Below are positions 26,921 to 35,637 of a DNA stretch of 64,000 nucleotides, piece after piece. The stretch is from Vasconcelosia minhoensis LEGE 07310 (GTDB lineage: Bacteria > Cyanobacteriota > Cyanobacteriia > Phormidesmidales > Phormidesmidaceae). How positions within the stretch are numbered: position 1 is the stretch's first letter; every line of letters starts with the position of its first letter. Both the position numbers and the translations under genes were made by a program. Below the pieces are notes generated by a model that was not told where the DNA came from, did no database searches, and worked only from the letters and a program-made list of their open reading frames with translations. The stretch covers positions 1 to 64,000 of the forward strand of contig NZ_JADEXG010000010.1 in NCBI RefSeq assembly GCF_015207255.1. The letters are read 5' to 3'.

Positions 26921-26973
26921 CCCCTTTAGAGGGGCTTTAAAGCTGAGGCGGCAGCCTATACTGCAAGCTCAGC
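26921..26973 (+). promoter_or_regulatory. Two adjacent hairpins between uppP and the DUF3120 gene
   Basis: CCCCT-TTAG-AGGGG at 26921-26934 is followed by a two-part hairpin at 26942-26973: outer stem GCTGAG/CTCAGC, symmetrical 3-base bulges (GCG and AAG), inner stem GCAG/CTGC with loop CCTATA. They lie in a divergent intergenic region and could be part of a structured leader on either strand. Function unknown. Confidence 0.35.
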
Positions 26974-27037
26974 GGATAGGTTAGGGCAGCGAGCTGTCAA
27001 GCCGGGGGACATCGGTACCTGCCCCTGCTTTACAATC

Positions 27038-27805
27038 ATGCGTGTTATCTTAACAATAGTTAACTTAAAACTTAGAAAAGCATTGCTCTTAGAACCGCCC
27101 CAGCTTGATCTGCCCGACCCGCCGTCTTCCCTTCAGCCCTGCGAATGGCGGCTAGAAGTCACTCAATCTACCGAACCTCGGCTCAAAGCGTTTTGGGTAT
27201 CGGCTTTTTTAGTCGCCGTTCCAGTCTTTGCCCAGGCTCCCCTGGTCCGGCTGTTTCCCTGGACCAGTTTGCTGCTGAGCGGGATTTGGCTGCTGGGCGG
27301 CTGGCAGCTGCTGCGGTCTCCCCGGCTGCGCTTTTGGGGCGATCTGCTGATTGGCTTTGGCTGGTCCTGGCTAGCCGGCTCAGTTTACTGGGGCTGGTTC
27401 CGCTGGGAGCCCTATGTTCACCTACCGATCGAAGCGATCGCGCTGCCTGCGGTAGCGCTGCTGCTGCTGCGCAATCGGGCTCAAATTGGCAGTTTTTTTT
27501 ACCTGGGCTCCCTGCTGGGAACGGTGATTACCGATTTGTACTTTTATTGGGTCGATTTGATTCCCTACTGGCGGCAGGTGATGTCAGTACCGCCCGCCGA
27601 AGCGGGTAGCGTTTTACACGCGGCGCTAGGGCAGATGCAAACCCTCCCTGGGGTCAGTCGTGCCGCTGTGCTGTTAGCCCTACTGCTCGCTTTGGGTATC
27701 CTACCAATGCAGTCTAAGCGAGCCATCTGGTGGTCCTTTAGCGGTGCTATCCTCAGTACCATCCTGGTAGATAGCCTGTTTTTCGCTGCGGCTGTTTTGG
27801 CCTGA
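27038..27805 (+). CDS. DUF3120 family cyanobacterial membrane protein
   Basis: 255 residues, with five or six hydrophobic segments starting near residue 50 (FWVSAFLVAVPVFAQAPLV). The text SWLAGSVYWGWFRWEPYVHLPIEA and LGTVITDLYFYWVDLIPYWR is characteristic of the DUF3120 family of cyanobacteria and some plastids; no function is known. The N-terminal ~45 residues are hydrophilic, so a later start is possible, but no better ATG is evident. Confidence 0.85.
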   Translation: MRVILTIVNLKLRKALLLEPPQLDLPDPPSSLQPCEWRLEVTQSTEPRLKAFWVSAFLVAVPVFAQAPLVRLFPWTSLLLSGIWLLGGWQLLRSPRLRFWGDLLIGFGWSWLAGSVYWGWFRWEPYVHLPIEAIALPAVALLLLRNRAQIGSFFYLGSLLGTVITDLYFYWVDLIPYWRQVMSVPPAEAGSVLHAALGQMQTLPGVSRAAVLLALLLALGILPMQSKRAIWWSFSGAILSTILVDSLFFAAAVLA

Positions 27806-27856
27806 GTACCTAGCTGGGATGATTGATCCGCAGGGTATTTTTAGGCTGGGTTAATC

Positions 27857-28906
27857 ATGCGGGAATATTTGTTTGTTGTGACGAATCCTGAAACTCCTTC
27901 ACAGTTAGAATCCTATCTGCTGTTTAATACGGCTCTAGGGCAGCGACGCCTGCCGCTGACGGCAAGTAGCTGCTGGACGGTGGGGCGAAATGATGACAAT
28001 AATCTGGTACTGTCTGACCAGTGGATTTCACGCAACCACGCGATGATTCAGAGCATGGAGTCGGGTGAGTTTTATCTGATTGATTTGGGTAGCCGGAATG
28101 GCTCTTTTATCAACGGGCGTCGAGTCACCGTGCCGGTCCCGCTTCACAGCGGCGACATGCTAACCTTTGGTCAGACCGAGCTTCAGTTTTTCTGCTCTTC
28201 AGCCGATGCTGCCGCGGCTGACAGCACCGACAGCGACTATAGCTTTACGGCAACGGCCGCCATCCATGTCCGCAGGCTGGTTTCAACCGCGGTCATCGAC
28301 CTCTGTGACTTTACCGCGATGACCCAGTGTCTCAACGAAAAAGATCTATCAGAAGCGGTCGGTAGCTGGTTTCGGCAGGCGGGGGAAGTGCTCAGGCGCT
28401 ACGGCGGCTGGGTTGACCGCTACACCGGCAGCGCCATCACCGCCGTATGGATTCACGGTACACAAGACGTTCCCCGGGAGGAGAGCCTGCGGACGATTCG
28501 GGCCGTTTGCGACCTACAGCAGGTGATGAATGATCTGAACCAGCGATACGCGCTGCCGATGCGCCTGCGAATTGGCGTTGGCCTCGATCAGGGCTATGCC
28601 ATGGTGGGGGATATGGAAAGCGGCCTGAGGCCTGAATACGCGGTCTTGGGTGATACCATCGACGATACGCGCCAATATGAGCTAGCAACCCAGCATTTGG
28701 GTCTAGATGTCGCAGTCAGCAGTAAGCTATACCAGCAGCTGGGCCAGCTGGGCATGAACGAGCAAACCTTTAAACAGTATTCGGTTCAGCTCAAGGGCCA
28801 GAGCTATTCGCTGGCCACATATGCCTGTGCCTTTTCAGATCTGGGGCGGTTTTTGAGCGCCTATGAAGATAACCAGGTCGATTTGGTTTCGAGCCAGTCC
28901 TACTAA
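27857..28906 (+). CDS. FHA domain fused to a degenerate class III adenylate/guanylate cyclase domain
   Basis: 349 residues. The FHA domain (about 20-110) has CWTVGRNDDNNLVLSD, WISRNHAMI and LGSRNGSFING, all good phosphothreonine-binding features. The cyclase homology domain (about 135-310) has the first metal Asp148 (VIDLCDFT). The second metal Asp is replaced by Ser192 (RYTGSAITAVW instead of GD). The catalytic Asn is Asp269 in GDTIDDTR, and the transition-state Arg is one position off. Production of cAMP or cGMP is therefore doubtful; it may bind nucleotide or act as a scaffold. FHA could link it to Ser/Thr kinases. Confidence 0.85.
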   Translation: MREYLFVVTNPETPSQLESYLLFNTALGQRRLPLTASSCWTVGRNDDNNLVLSDQWISRNHAMIQSMESGEFYLIDLGSRNGSFINGRRVTVPVPLHSGDMLTFGQTELQFFCSSADAAAADSTDSDYSFTATAAIHVRRLVSTAVIDLCDFTAMTQCLNEKDLSEAVGSWFRQAGEVLRRYGGWVDRYTGSAITAVWIHGTQDVPREESLRTIRAVCDLQQVMNDLNQRYALPMRLRIGVGLDQGYAMVGDMESGLRPEYAVLGDTIDDTRQYELATQHLGLDVAVSSKLYQQLGQLGMNEQTFKQYSVQLKGQSYSLATYACAFSDLGRFLSAYEDNQVDLVSSQSY

Positions 28907-29051
28907 AATGACTTCGCTGACGGATAGGCGCTGAATCGCGGCCGAGCCAGTGCGAAAGTGCCAGCGGAAGTACCCGTGAAAGTGGTAACCTCTTAACAGA
29001 TGTGTTGTATAAATTTGACTCAAATTTGATTTTGCGAGAGGGACTGAGATA

Positions 29052-29432
29052 ATGAAGCGATTTTTAAGCCTGCTTTTGGTATTGGGATTGCTGCTCGGCG
29101 GACTTGTTGGGGGATGGCCACAGCCGGCGATGGCGAAGCAGCTCCGCAACGCTGTAGACGATAAGCTGGCGACTGACTACGGGTCTAAAATTGACGTCAA
29201 CAATACAAATATTGCTGCTTTCACCAAATATCGTGGTCTCTATCCGACGATTGCCAGCAAAATTGTCACCAATGCACCCTACGATTCTCTCCAGGATGTG
29301 CTAGAAATTCCTGGGCTGAGCCCTGTTGAAAAGGATCGGATTGAGCAGAATATGGATGTTTTTACCATTACCGAACCGGACCCGGCATTGGTAGAAGGGG
29401 CCGATCGGTTTAACAACGGCGTCTATAAGTAG
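29052..29432 (+). CDS. psbU: Photosystem II 12 kDa extrinsic protein PsbU
   Basis: Lumenal protein that stabilises the oxygen-evolving complex together with PsbO and PsbV. 126 residues: a signal peptide ([21 protein letters not shown], cleavage after AMA), then the mature protein with [18 protein letters not shown] and the helix-hairpin-helix text [19 protein letters not shown], ending NNGVYK. The length and C-terminus are typical. It is a single gene, with 83 bp before nadB. Confidence 0.96.
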   Translation: MKRFLSLLLVLGLLLGGLVGGWPQPAMAKQLRNAVDDKLATDYGSKIDVNNTNIAAFTKYRGLYPTIASKIVTNAPYDSLQDVLEIPGLSPVEKDRIEQNMDVFTITEPDPALVEGADRFNNGVYK

Positions 29433-29514
29433 CCATTCCAGTCGCTATTCTTCGCTGCTATTCACGCCTCCGCCGATTCGGCCGGTCTGCCATCGCGCTT
29501 GCTAGAGTCGGTCT

Positions 29515-31245
29515 ATGCCCCGTCTCGGGTATTTTGGCTGCTCTAGCAGGAGCAATTTTATCTTGACCCATGCTGCATCACGGCCGCTCACACTAGACCC
29601 TGATCCAGCTTTTGACGTTCTGGTGATCGGCGGCGGGGCGGCGGGGCTTTACTCGGCACTCTGTTTGCCGGCTTCGCTGCGGGTGGGTCTGGTGGCCAAG
29701 GACCAGCTGTCAGTCTCTGCTAGCGATTGGGCTCAGGGTGGCATTGCCGCCGCGATCGCGCCGGAAGATTCGCCAGAGCTGCACATTGCCGATACGCTGC
29801 GGGCGGGGGCGGGGCTGTGCGATCGCGCCGCAGTGATCCAGCTGGTTAAGGAAGCCCGCGACTGCATCGAGTCGCTGATCGATCTGGGTGTGGCCTTCGA
29901 CCGGCAGGACGGCGACCTGGCGATGACGCTAGAGGCCGCCCATTCTCGTCATCGGGTGCTGCATGCCGCGGATACAACGGGCCGGGCGATTGTCTCAATT
30001 CTGAGTGAGCAGGTCCTGCAACGGGCCAATATCACCGTTCTTGACCGGTCCTTTGTCCTCGATCTCTGGCTCAATTCAGCTGGTCACTGCCAGGGGATTT
30101 GCCGAGTGAGCGCCGAGGGTCAGATTCGGTGGACTGCGGCCAAGGCCATCGTCCTGGCGACTGGCGGCGGCGGACAGGTTTTTGCCCATACAACAAATCC
30201 AGAGGCTAGCACGGGCGACGGCGTGGCGATGGCCTGGCGAGCCGGGGCGCGGCTGCGAGATCTGGAGTTCTTTCAATTTCACCCCACTGCCCTCAGCCAG
30301 GCCGGAGCGCCTCGATTTCTGATTAGCGAAGCGGTGCGCGGTGAGGGAGCTCACCTGATTGATTGGGCAGGCCGTCGCTTTGCCTTTGACTTCCACCCCG
30401 ACGGTGAACTGGCTCCCCGCGATGTGGTCAGCCGCGCTATTTATACCCGCCTTCAGAATGTCTCTGAAGCCCAGGACCGTTCGGTGGTGTGGCTTGACCT
30501 CAGCCCGATCGAGCCGGACCAGGTGCGGCGGCGATTTCCGAATATTGTGCGGGTTTGCCAACGCTGGGGAATCGATGTTTTCAATCAGCCTATTCCCGTT
30601 TCCCCCGCTGCCCACTACTGGATGGGCGGTATTGTCACAGACTTAAACAGCCAAACGACGCTACCCCGGCTCTACGCGGTGGGAGAAAATGCCAGCACCG
30701 GCGTTCACGGTGCAAACCGGTTGGCCAGCAATTCGCTGTTGGAATGTCTGGTGTTTGGGGCGCAGCTCAGGTCGCTAAGGCTGCCCGAGGCTGAGCTGCC
30801 GCCGCCCGCTGCATGGGGTAAGCCGCTTTCGGCAGCCCGCGCCGATGAACTGGCCCAAGTTCAGGACTGGCGATCGCGGGTGCCCGATCTGGTCTGGCAG
30901 AGCGCAGGCATCTGCCGCGAATCGGCTGAGCTAGACCGCGCGATTGCTCAGCTCCAGCAGTGGCGGCGTGAGTTTGAGCGGCTCTCGCTGTCTCAAATGT
31001 TGACCCAGCTCTCACCCCAATATATCTGCGACCTGCCAGCCAATCTGGCCCCCTTGGCCGTGCGGCAGTGGGGCGAAACCCGCAACCTCTTTGACATTGC
31101 CGATCTAATTTTGCAAAGCGCGGCCTTTCGGACCGAGAGCCGGGGCGGCCACTATCGCCGTGACTTTCCCCAGCCCAATCCGGCCTGGCAGGCCCATACC
31201 CTAGTACAGGGCAGCCGCTGCTGGCGATCGAAACCCCTGCTCTAA
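29515..31245 (+). CDS. nadB: L-aspartate oxidase
   Basis: FAD enzyme that oxidises L-aspartate to iminoaspartate, the first step of bacterial NAD synthesis. 576 residues. The FAD-binding GxGxxG appears as VLVIGGGAAGLYSAL near residue 35; the substrate/FAD region has SDWAQGGIAAAI, HSRHRVLHAADTTG, LEFFQFHPTAL and GANRLASNSLLE. The C-terminal helical domain carries YRRDFP. ATG 29515 adds ~30 residues before the conserved part; a shorter start cannot be excluded. Confidence 0.93.
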   Translation: MPRLGYFGCSSRSNFILTHAASRPLTLDPDPAFDVLVIGGGAAGLYSALCLPASLRVGLVAKDQLSVSASDWAQGGIAAAIAPEDSPELHIADTLRAGAGLCDRAAVIQLVKEARDCIESLIDLGVAFDRQDGDLAMTLEAAHSRHRVLHAADTTGRAIVSILSEQVLQRANITVLDRSFVLDLWLNSAGHCQGICRVSAEGQIRWTAAKAIVLATGGGGQVFAHTTNPEASTGDGVAMAWRAGARLRDLEFFQFHPTALSQAGAPRFLISEAVRGEGAHLIDWAGRRFAFDFHPDGELAPRDVVSRAIYTRLQNVSEAQDRSVVWLDLSPIEPDQVRRRFPNIVRVCQRWGIDVFNQPIPVSPAAHYWMGGIVTDLNSQTTLPRLYAVGENASTGVHGANRLASNSLLECLVFGAQLRSLRLPEAELPPPAAWGKPLSAARADELAQVQDWRSRVPDLVWQSAGICRESAELDRAIAQLQQWRREFERLSLSQMLTQLSPQYICDLPANLAPLAVRQWGETRNLFDIADLILQSAAFRTESRGGHYRRDFPQPNPAWQAHTLVQGSRCWRSKPLL

Positions 31246-31346
31246 CCGCTCGCTAAATGTGAGGATTTGATCGCATTGGGTTAGCGCTCTGTCAGACGGC
31301 ATCGCTATCCTGAGGACAGTTGTTACAAGCCCCACGGCTGCCCTCG

Positions 31347-32405
31347 ATGACCTCCGCAACATTTCCCGAAAAGGTTTCCAACGCCAGCTTTTATATCAAC
31401 CATCGCAATCACTGGATTAGCGCGGCTGCGATCGCCTATGTCTTCATTGGCTACGGCGTCGGCGTCGCGGCGCTGATGGCCGCGTCGGGCTGGCTCAACC
31501 TGGTCGGCCTGCTCTTGGTCATTCATACCCTCATGTGGGCGGCTTACTTCGTCCATGATTTTATGCACAACGCCATTTTTCAGCGGGCGGGGCTGAATCG
31601 GGCGTTTGGTCAGGCCATGCTGTTTCTGACCGGGTCGAGCTACTGTCGCTATCGCGACCTAGCCCATCATCATCTGGCCCACCATAAGGATCGGGCTGAC
31701 TTTTCTGCCTTTGCGATCGCAGACTTTTTGCAGGCCCTCCCCCGTCCGCTCCGGCAGCTGATCATTGGGCTGGAGTGGCTCTACTTCCCGGTGATTAACT
31801 TCATCCTGCGCTGGCTCTGCCTGCTGACGCCCTTCTTCAGTCAGCGACGGCGAGATGAGCGCTGGCGGAATGGGCTACAGCTGTTGGTGCGGGGCAGTTT
31901 GTTTAGCGCGATCGCGATTTATTCACCCAGGGCGGTGCTGCTTTATTTCCTGGCCTACCTCGCGTTTATTCACATTCTGCGCTTTATGGACTGCTTTCAG
32001 CACACCTATACCGTTTTTCGGCTAGACCAGCCGCTTCCTCGGTATGATCTAGCCCACGAAGAGCTCAACACCTTTTCCAACGTTCTGACCCAGCGCTGGC
32101 CCTGGCTTAACCTAATTTTTCTTAATTTTGGTTACCACAACGCCCATCACCGAGTCGTGCGCTGCCCTTGGTACCTGCTGCCGGCGCTCGATCGCGAACT
32201 CTATCGACCCGACTACCGACAGGTCGTGACCCTGCCTCGACTGATTGCCAACTATCATCGCTTTCGCGTTCACCGTCTGTTCCACGGGCAGGGCGAGGTT
32301 GTTGATGAAGCTAGCGGGGTGAGCCTGCATAACTTCGTAGGCGCGATCGGCGTGTCTTTTCTGGTCCTGCGTGACCCGATCGACTGGCTGCCGTTAAACC
32401 TTTAA
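31347..32405 (+). CDS. Fatty acid desaturase family membrane protein
   Basis: 352 residues, membrane-bound di-iron family. Three histidine boxes are visible: HDFMHN, HHHLAHHK, and HNAHHR near the C-terminus, separated by hydrophobic pairs. The long first box-to-box spacing and FVHDFMHNAIF text fit acyl-lipid or carotenoid-modifying desaturase/hydroxylase relatives; the substrate cannot be assigned. ATG 31347 is used, because the upstream extension begins with TTG. A perfect inverted repeat follows the stop. Confidence 0.85.
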   Translation: MTSATFPEKVSNASFYINHRNHWISAAAIAYVFIGYGVGVAALMAASGWLNLVGLLLVIHTLMWAAYFVHDFMHNAIFQRAGLNRAFGQAMLFLTGSSYCRYRDLAHHHLAHHKDRADFSAFAIADFLQALPRPLRQLIIGLEWLYFPVINFILRWLCLLTPFFSQRRRDERWRNGLQLLVRGSLFSAIAIYSPRAVLLYFLAYLAFIHILRFMDCFQHTYTVFRLDQPLPRYDLAHEELNTFSNVLTQRWPWLNLIFLNFGYHNAHHRVVRCPWYLLPALDRELYRPDYRQVVTLPRLIANYHRFRVHRLFHGQGEVVDEASGVSLHNFVGAIGVSFLVLRDPIDWLPLNL

Positions 32406-32435
32406 AGCGACCATGCGACTCAAACTATCACGAAG

Positions 32436-32474
32436 CTACGGCCAGCGGTTCTAGTCAAGAACCGCTGGCCGTAG
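32436..32474 (+). terminator. Perfect 17-bp stem-loop between convergent genes
   Basis: Left arm 32436-32452 and right arm 32458-32474 are exact reverse complements with a 5-base loop (AGTCA). It lies 30 bp behind the desaturase and 36 bp behind the polysaccharide-lyase-like gene, which converge here, so it can act for both. No T-tract follows immediately, so a factor-independent mechanism is not certain. Confidence 0.6.
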
Positions 32475-32510
32475 TGCGTGAGGCAAATTTTCTAGCCAAG
32501 CTCATTGAGC

Positions 32511-34592
32511 TTATTTGACCTGAGGCACAAACGCTAGATAGTCAAGATACAGGTTCCGATCCTTTCCACTACCACCGTAGAGGTCGTCATCAAAATTGAG
32601 GGTAACGGTATCACCTTTCTTCAGGTTCAAGGACGGAACGTTGAGCTCGTGGAGCTTGTACGAGGTGCTAGAAATTGGAGTCGTCCAAGTTTGTTTGCTG
32701 TCGTTTTGTGAAACCGTTACGGCAGGTGCACCTTTGTACAAGTCTGCTTTGGCGTTCAGACTGAGGCCATAGCGTCCAGATTCTCCCGTAAACGTGAAGG
32801 TGGCTGCAGATTTGCCATGGAACAGGGCAAGGGCCTTCCCACCCGACGCATCCTTGGCGCTGACCACACGGCCTTTCTGGGCAAGATCATTTAATGCAAC
32901 TAGGCTTGACTCAGCCTGTACCTGGACAGTGCTGTAGGCTGGCGGAAGAACAGATGGAACAGATGGTGCGGATGGTACAGATTGAACGGGTGGCTGACTT
33001 TTCCTAGCGGCAGGTACAAACTCCAGATAGTCAAGATACAGGTTCCGATCTTTGTCAACACTGCCCTCGTACAGATCGTTGTCGAATTTGAGGGTGACAG
33101 TATCTCCTTTTTTCAGATTTAGATTGGGGCCATTAAGCGCTTGAAGCTGATACGACGTGCTAGAGATCTCAGTGCTCCAAGTCTGGCTGCCGTTGTTATG
33201 CGAAACGGTGACCCGAGGTGCGCCCTTGTACAAATCTGCTTTGGCGTTCAAATTGAGGCTATAGCTGCCAGACTCGCCCGTGAACTTGAAGGTGGCTGCG
33301 GCGCCGTCATGCTTCATCGCATAGGCCTTATCGCCTGATGCATCGCCCGCTCGGAAGATGCCGTCGTATTTGCCGCCTTTATCCAAGTTGACCAAGTTCG
33401 ACTCGGCTTCAACCCGCAGCGTATTGCCAGCTGAAGCATTAGACTTAGGCGGGGAGCTGGACTGACTAGGGGCAGGCTGAGGCTTCTGGGCTACCGGTGG
33501 GTTAACCGGGGCCGCAGGCTCTACAGGCTTAGGAGACGAGCCCTTAGTCAGCATACCGCCCGGCTTGACAATATCGTAGTAGCCCTCGTTGGCGGCAAGC
33601 CGGACCTCATCCAAGTGTAGTTTGCTGTCGATGTCCACACCGCGGGAATTGTAGACGCCGATTTGCACAGTTGTGTAAGAATTCTTTTCACTGGCCATGT
33701 AGGACGAGACATTTGCCCCACGGTAATCAACTTTCTTCTGGCCGTTCAGCCAGAGCTCTGTATGGCCTTTATTCGTAGACGACCAGTAGGTGTGAATCAC
33801 GAAGTCGTACCATTCGCCCTTCTTAACCTTGCCCAAGGAGAACTCTTTACCGGCTCCGTCATACTCGCGGTTGATTACGCCTTTCAAGTTGCCGCTTTTG
33901 GCATCGTAGAAAACGCTAAACGGCGGGCGGCCTACGGGCAGCACTTTACCGGGTCTGTAATTGCGCTTGAGCTGAATAATGCGAGTACTGGCTGAACCCT
34001 CGGTATAGCTTGGGTCAATCTTAATGCTAGCGCCTACCCACAGATTGTCCCCTTCGCCCGAAAAGTGAGATTGATTGAATTTGTTGGCTTGCCCTAACTC
34101 CATCCTGGAGTTTTCTCTTTTCAAGGTCATTGCTAGAGAACCGTTGCCATAGGCAGCTGAGCCAGACTGTAAGTCTGCGATCGCATAGCTATTATTTAAC
34201 TCTGTCGCGTCTACTTTACGGAATCCGGAGTTGCGATTATTACTAGGACCCGATTGTAAAAAGAACTCGGAAGCTTTCTTGTTCTGAAACTGACCTTCAA
34301 AGTTCTCATAATAAACAAGCCCGTTGTTGAGTAACTCGTCTCTGGTGCTTCCTGCGGACCGTCCCGTTAAAGCATCACTGCCTGAAATCGATCTGGGAGA
34401 GGCAACAATATTACTTTCTGCTACCAGAGCAACTGGCTCGGGCATAATAGGGGCGTTGAGCATCATATCTCCGGCGCTTTGGCCATTCCCACCTAAAGGT
34501 AATTGACTCTGGGTGGAAGGAAAAGGTTCCAGACTGGCTGACTGTCCGTTGGTAAAGATGGGTTCGGGGTGTAGCGTTTCTAGGCTTTCCAT
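32511..34592 (-). CDS. Polysaccharide-lyase-like protein with two carbohydrate-binding modules
   Basis: 693 residues. The middle (about 100-360) reads as the heparin-lyase/alginate-lyase jelly-roll type (LWVGASIKIDPSYTEGS, GEWYDFVIHTYWSSTNKGHTELWLNG, LDEVRLAANEGYYDIV). After a Pro/Ser linker come two ~138-residue modules, each starting AES..V and ending DRNLYLDYLxFVP with DNDLYEG/DDDLYGG calcium-type loops, like Ca-dependent carbohydrate-binding modules (CBM36/60 type). No signal peptide is visible, so export may be non-classical. ATG 34592 is chosen because AGGAG lies 8 bases upstream; the longer frame lacks this. Codon use and flanks look more AT-rich than neighbouring genes. Confidence 0.8.
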   Translation of the reverse strand: MESLETLHPEPIFTNGQSASLEPFPSTQSQLPLGGNGQSAGDMMLNAPIMPEPVALVAESNIVASPRSISGSDALTGRSAGSTRDELLNNGLVYYENFEGQFQNKKASEFFLQSGPSNNRNSGFRKVDATELNNSYAIADLQSGSAAYGNGSLAMTLKRENSRMELGQANKFNQSHFSGEGDNLWVGASIKIDPSYTEGSASTRIIQLKRNYRPGKVLPVGRPPFSVFYDAKSGNLKGVINREYDGAGKEFSLGKVKKGEWYDFVIHTYWSSTNKGHTELWLNGQKKVDYRGANVSSYMASEKNSYTTVQIGVYNSRGVDIDSKLHLDEVRLAANEGYYDIVKPGGMLTKGSSPKPVEPAAPVNPPVAQKPQPAPSQSSSPPKSNASAGNTLRVEAESNLVNLDKGGKYDGIFRAGDASGDKAYAMKHDGAAATFKFTGESGSYSLNLNAKADLYKGAPRVTVSHNNGSQTWSTEISSTSYQLQALNGPNLNLKKGDTVTLKFDNDLYEGSVDKDRNLYLDYLEFVPAARKSQPPVQSVPSAPSVPSVLPPAYSTVQVQAESSLVALNDLAQKGRVVSAKDASGGKALALFHGKSAATFTFTGESGRYGLSLNAKADLYKGAPAVTVSQNDSKQTWTTPISSTSYKLHELNVPSLNLKKGDTVTLNFDDDLYGGSGKDRNLYLDYLAFVPQVK
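32514..32930 (-). repeat. Second copy of an intragenic ~415-bp duplication (CBM module 2)
   Basis: Encodes the C-terminal carbohydrate-binding module. It is similar at DNA and protein level to 33012-33424. The shared text includes the ends GATAGTCAAGATACAGGTTC and the protein stretch SLNAKADLYKGAP. This points to a recent internal duplication. Confidence 0.65.
33012..33424 (-). repeat. First copy of the intragenic duplication (CBM module 1)
   Basis: The partner of 32514-32930, offset by about 498 bp. Both copies share NLNLKKGDTVTL-type and NLYLDYL-type text, with most differences in the first third of the module. Confidence 0.65.
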
Positions 34593-35637
34593 AAGATATG
34601 CTCCTGATGATGTGTAATGGAGAGAACTGCGTAGTTGAGAGAGTTTGAAAATAGGCACAGCAGATTTGAACCTCCGCAAAGGAAGCGTTCAGATACAAGC
34701 TAAGTTTGCCTAGATGGCAGAGGCTTATCAGAGAACTGGGTTCAAAATCGCCAAAATCGCTTTGAGCGAGCCCTTATTTGAGCTGAGCGTTACGACAAAA
34801 GGGGGATTTATTCCGCCCGGTTGCCTTTCGAATCTGCTTTGGCGAGAATGCTGCTCAGCGAGATCCAGAAAGATAAAGTGACCGAGGGCAACATAGACCC
34901 TTAAAAATACAAGAGACCGTCAAGCATCAGATAGTCTCCACGTAATTCCCAAGCCGTTTTTCGGGACTTGAGATGAAATCCACTTGAGATGAAATACACT
35001 TGAACTGCCAGACCTTTATACATGCTTTTCCAACATGAAGCAAGTTTTAGCAGAAATTTATTTTCCATGCCTCTAACGCGCTTCTTGGGTTTAGCTTGCC
35101 CCAGCAATTTAGAGCAATAACAGGCAATGATAAAGTTGGTTAGTATTACCGAGGATTGGGTTTTTTGGGAGTTTGTAGATGTCTGGGAACATTTACTGAA
35201 TAATCTCCGTCATTCTCCTCAAGCTGTTGTTTGCGTCAGGCGGATATGCGTAAAATCCCGACTATTAGACCTTTAATCCAGGATTGGACTGATGATTTTA
35301 TCTCAGCGATATCTTCGAGTATTATTCCTCGAGCAGAGCTATAGAGCCAATGATTTTCTTGAGGAAAGCGCCCCGCCGTGAATTAACTCGCTTTAAATGA
35401 ATCTGTTTTGACGTTAGCCGCTGTGTGTAGAATATCGAAAATTAGAGGTCTGCTGATATTTACGCAGAAGCCTCTGTTGGCAGCTCTATCTGCTCAGTAT
35501 TTTTGTCTGTATTACCAGGCAGCACAGCGTAAAAACTTGGATAACAGCTTCTCTAGGCAGTAAAGATACTTCAAAGTCGATAGTTTTCTATTCGGGCTAT
35601 ATTGCCGTTGCGAATCCGTATCTTCAGAGACTATCCG
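34593..35637. other. 1-kb gene-poor, AT-leaning intergenic region
   Basis: No supportable gene: the best open frame (34901-35107, minus) has no family text. It contains a short tandem repeat (unit acttgagatgaaatnc, period 16) at 34966-35003 and an imperfect hairpin AGAGG.../...CCTCT at 35444-35475. It probably holds the upstream control region of the polysaccharide-lyase-like gene, and may be decayed accessory DNA. Confidence 0.5.
34966..35003. repeat. 16-bp tandem repeat, two units plus a partial third
   Basis: acttgagatgaaat recurs at 34966 and 34982, and acttga again at 34998. Short and intergenic; could be a binding-site array or simple slippage product. Confidence 0.5.

Noticed and set aside
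34901-35107. 68-codon minus-strand frame in the AT-leaning gap
   Set aside because: No ribosome-binding site, overlaps a tandem repeat, and has no family text.
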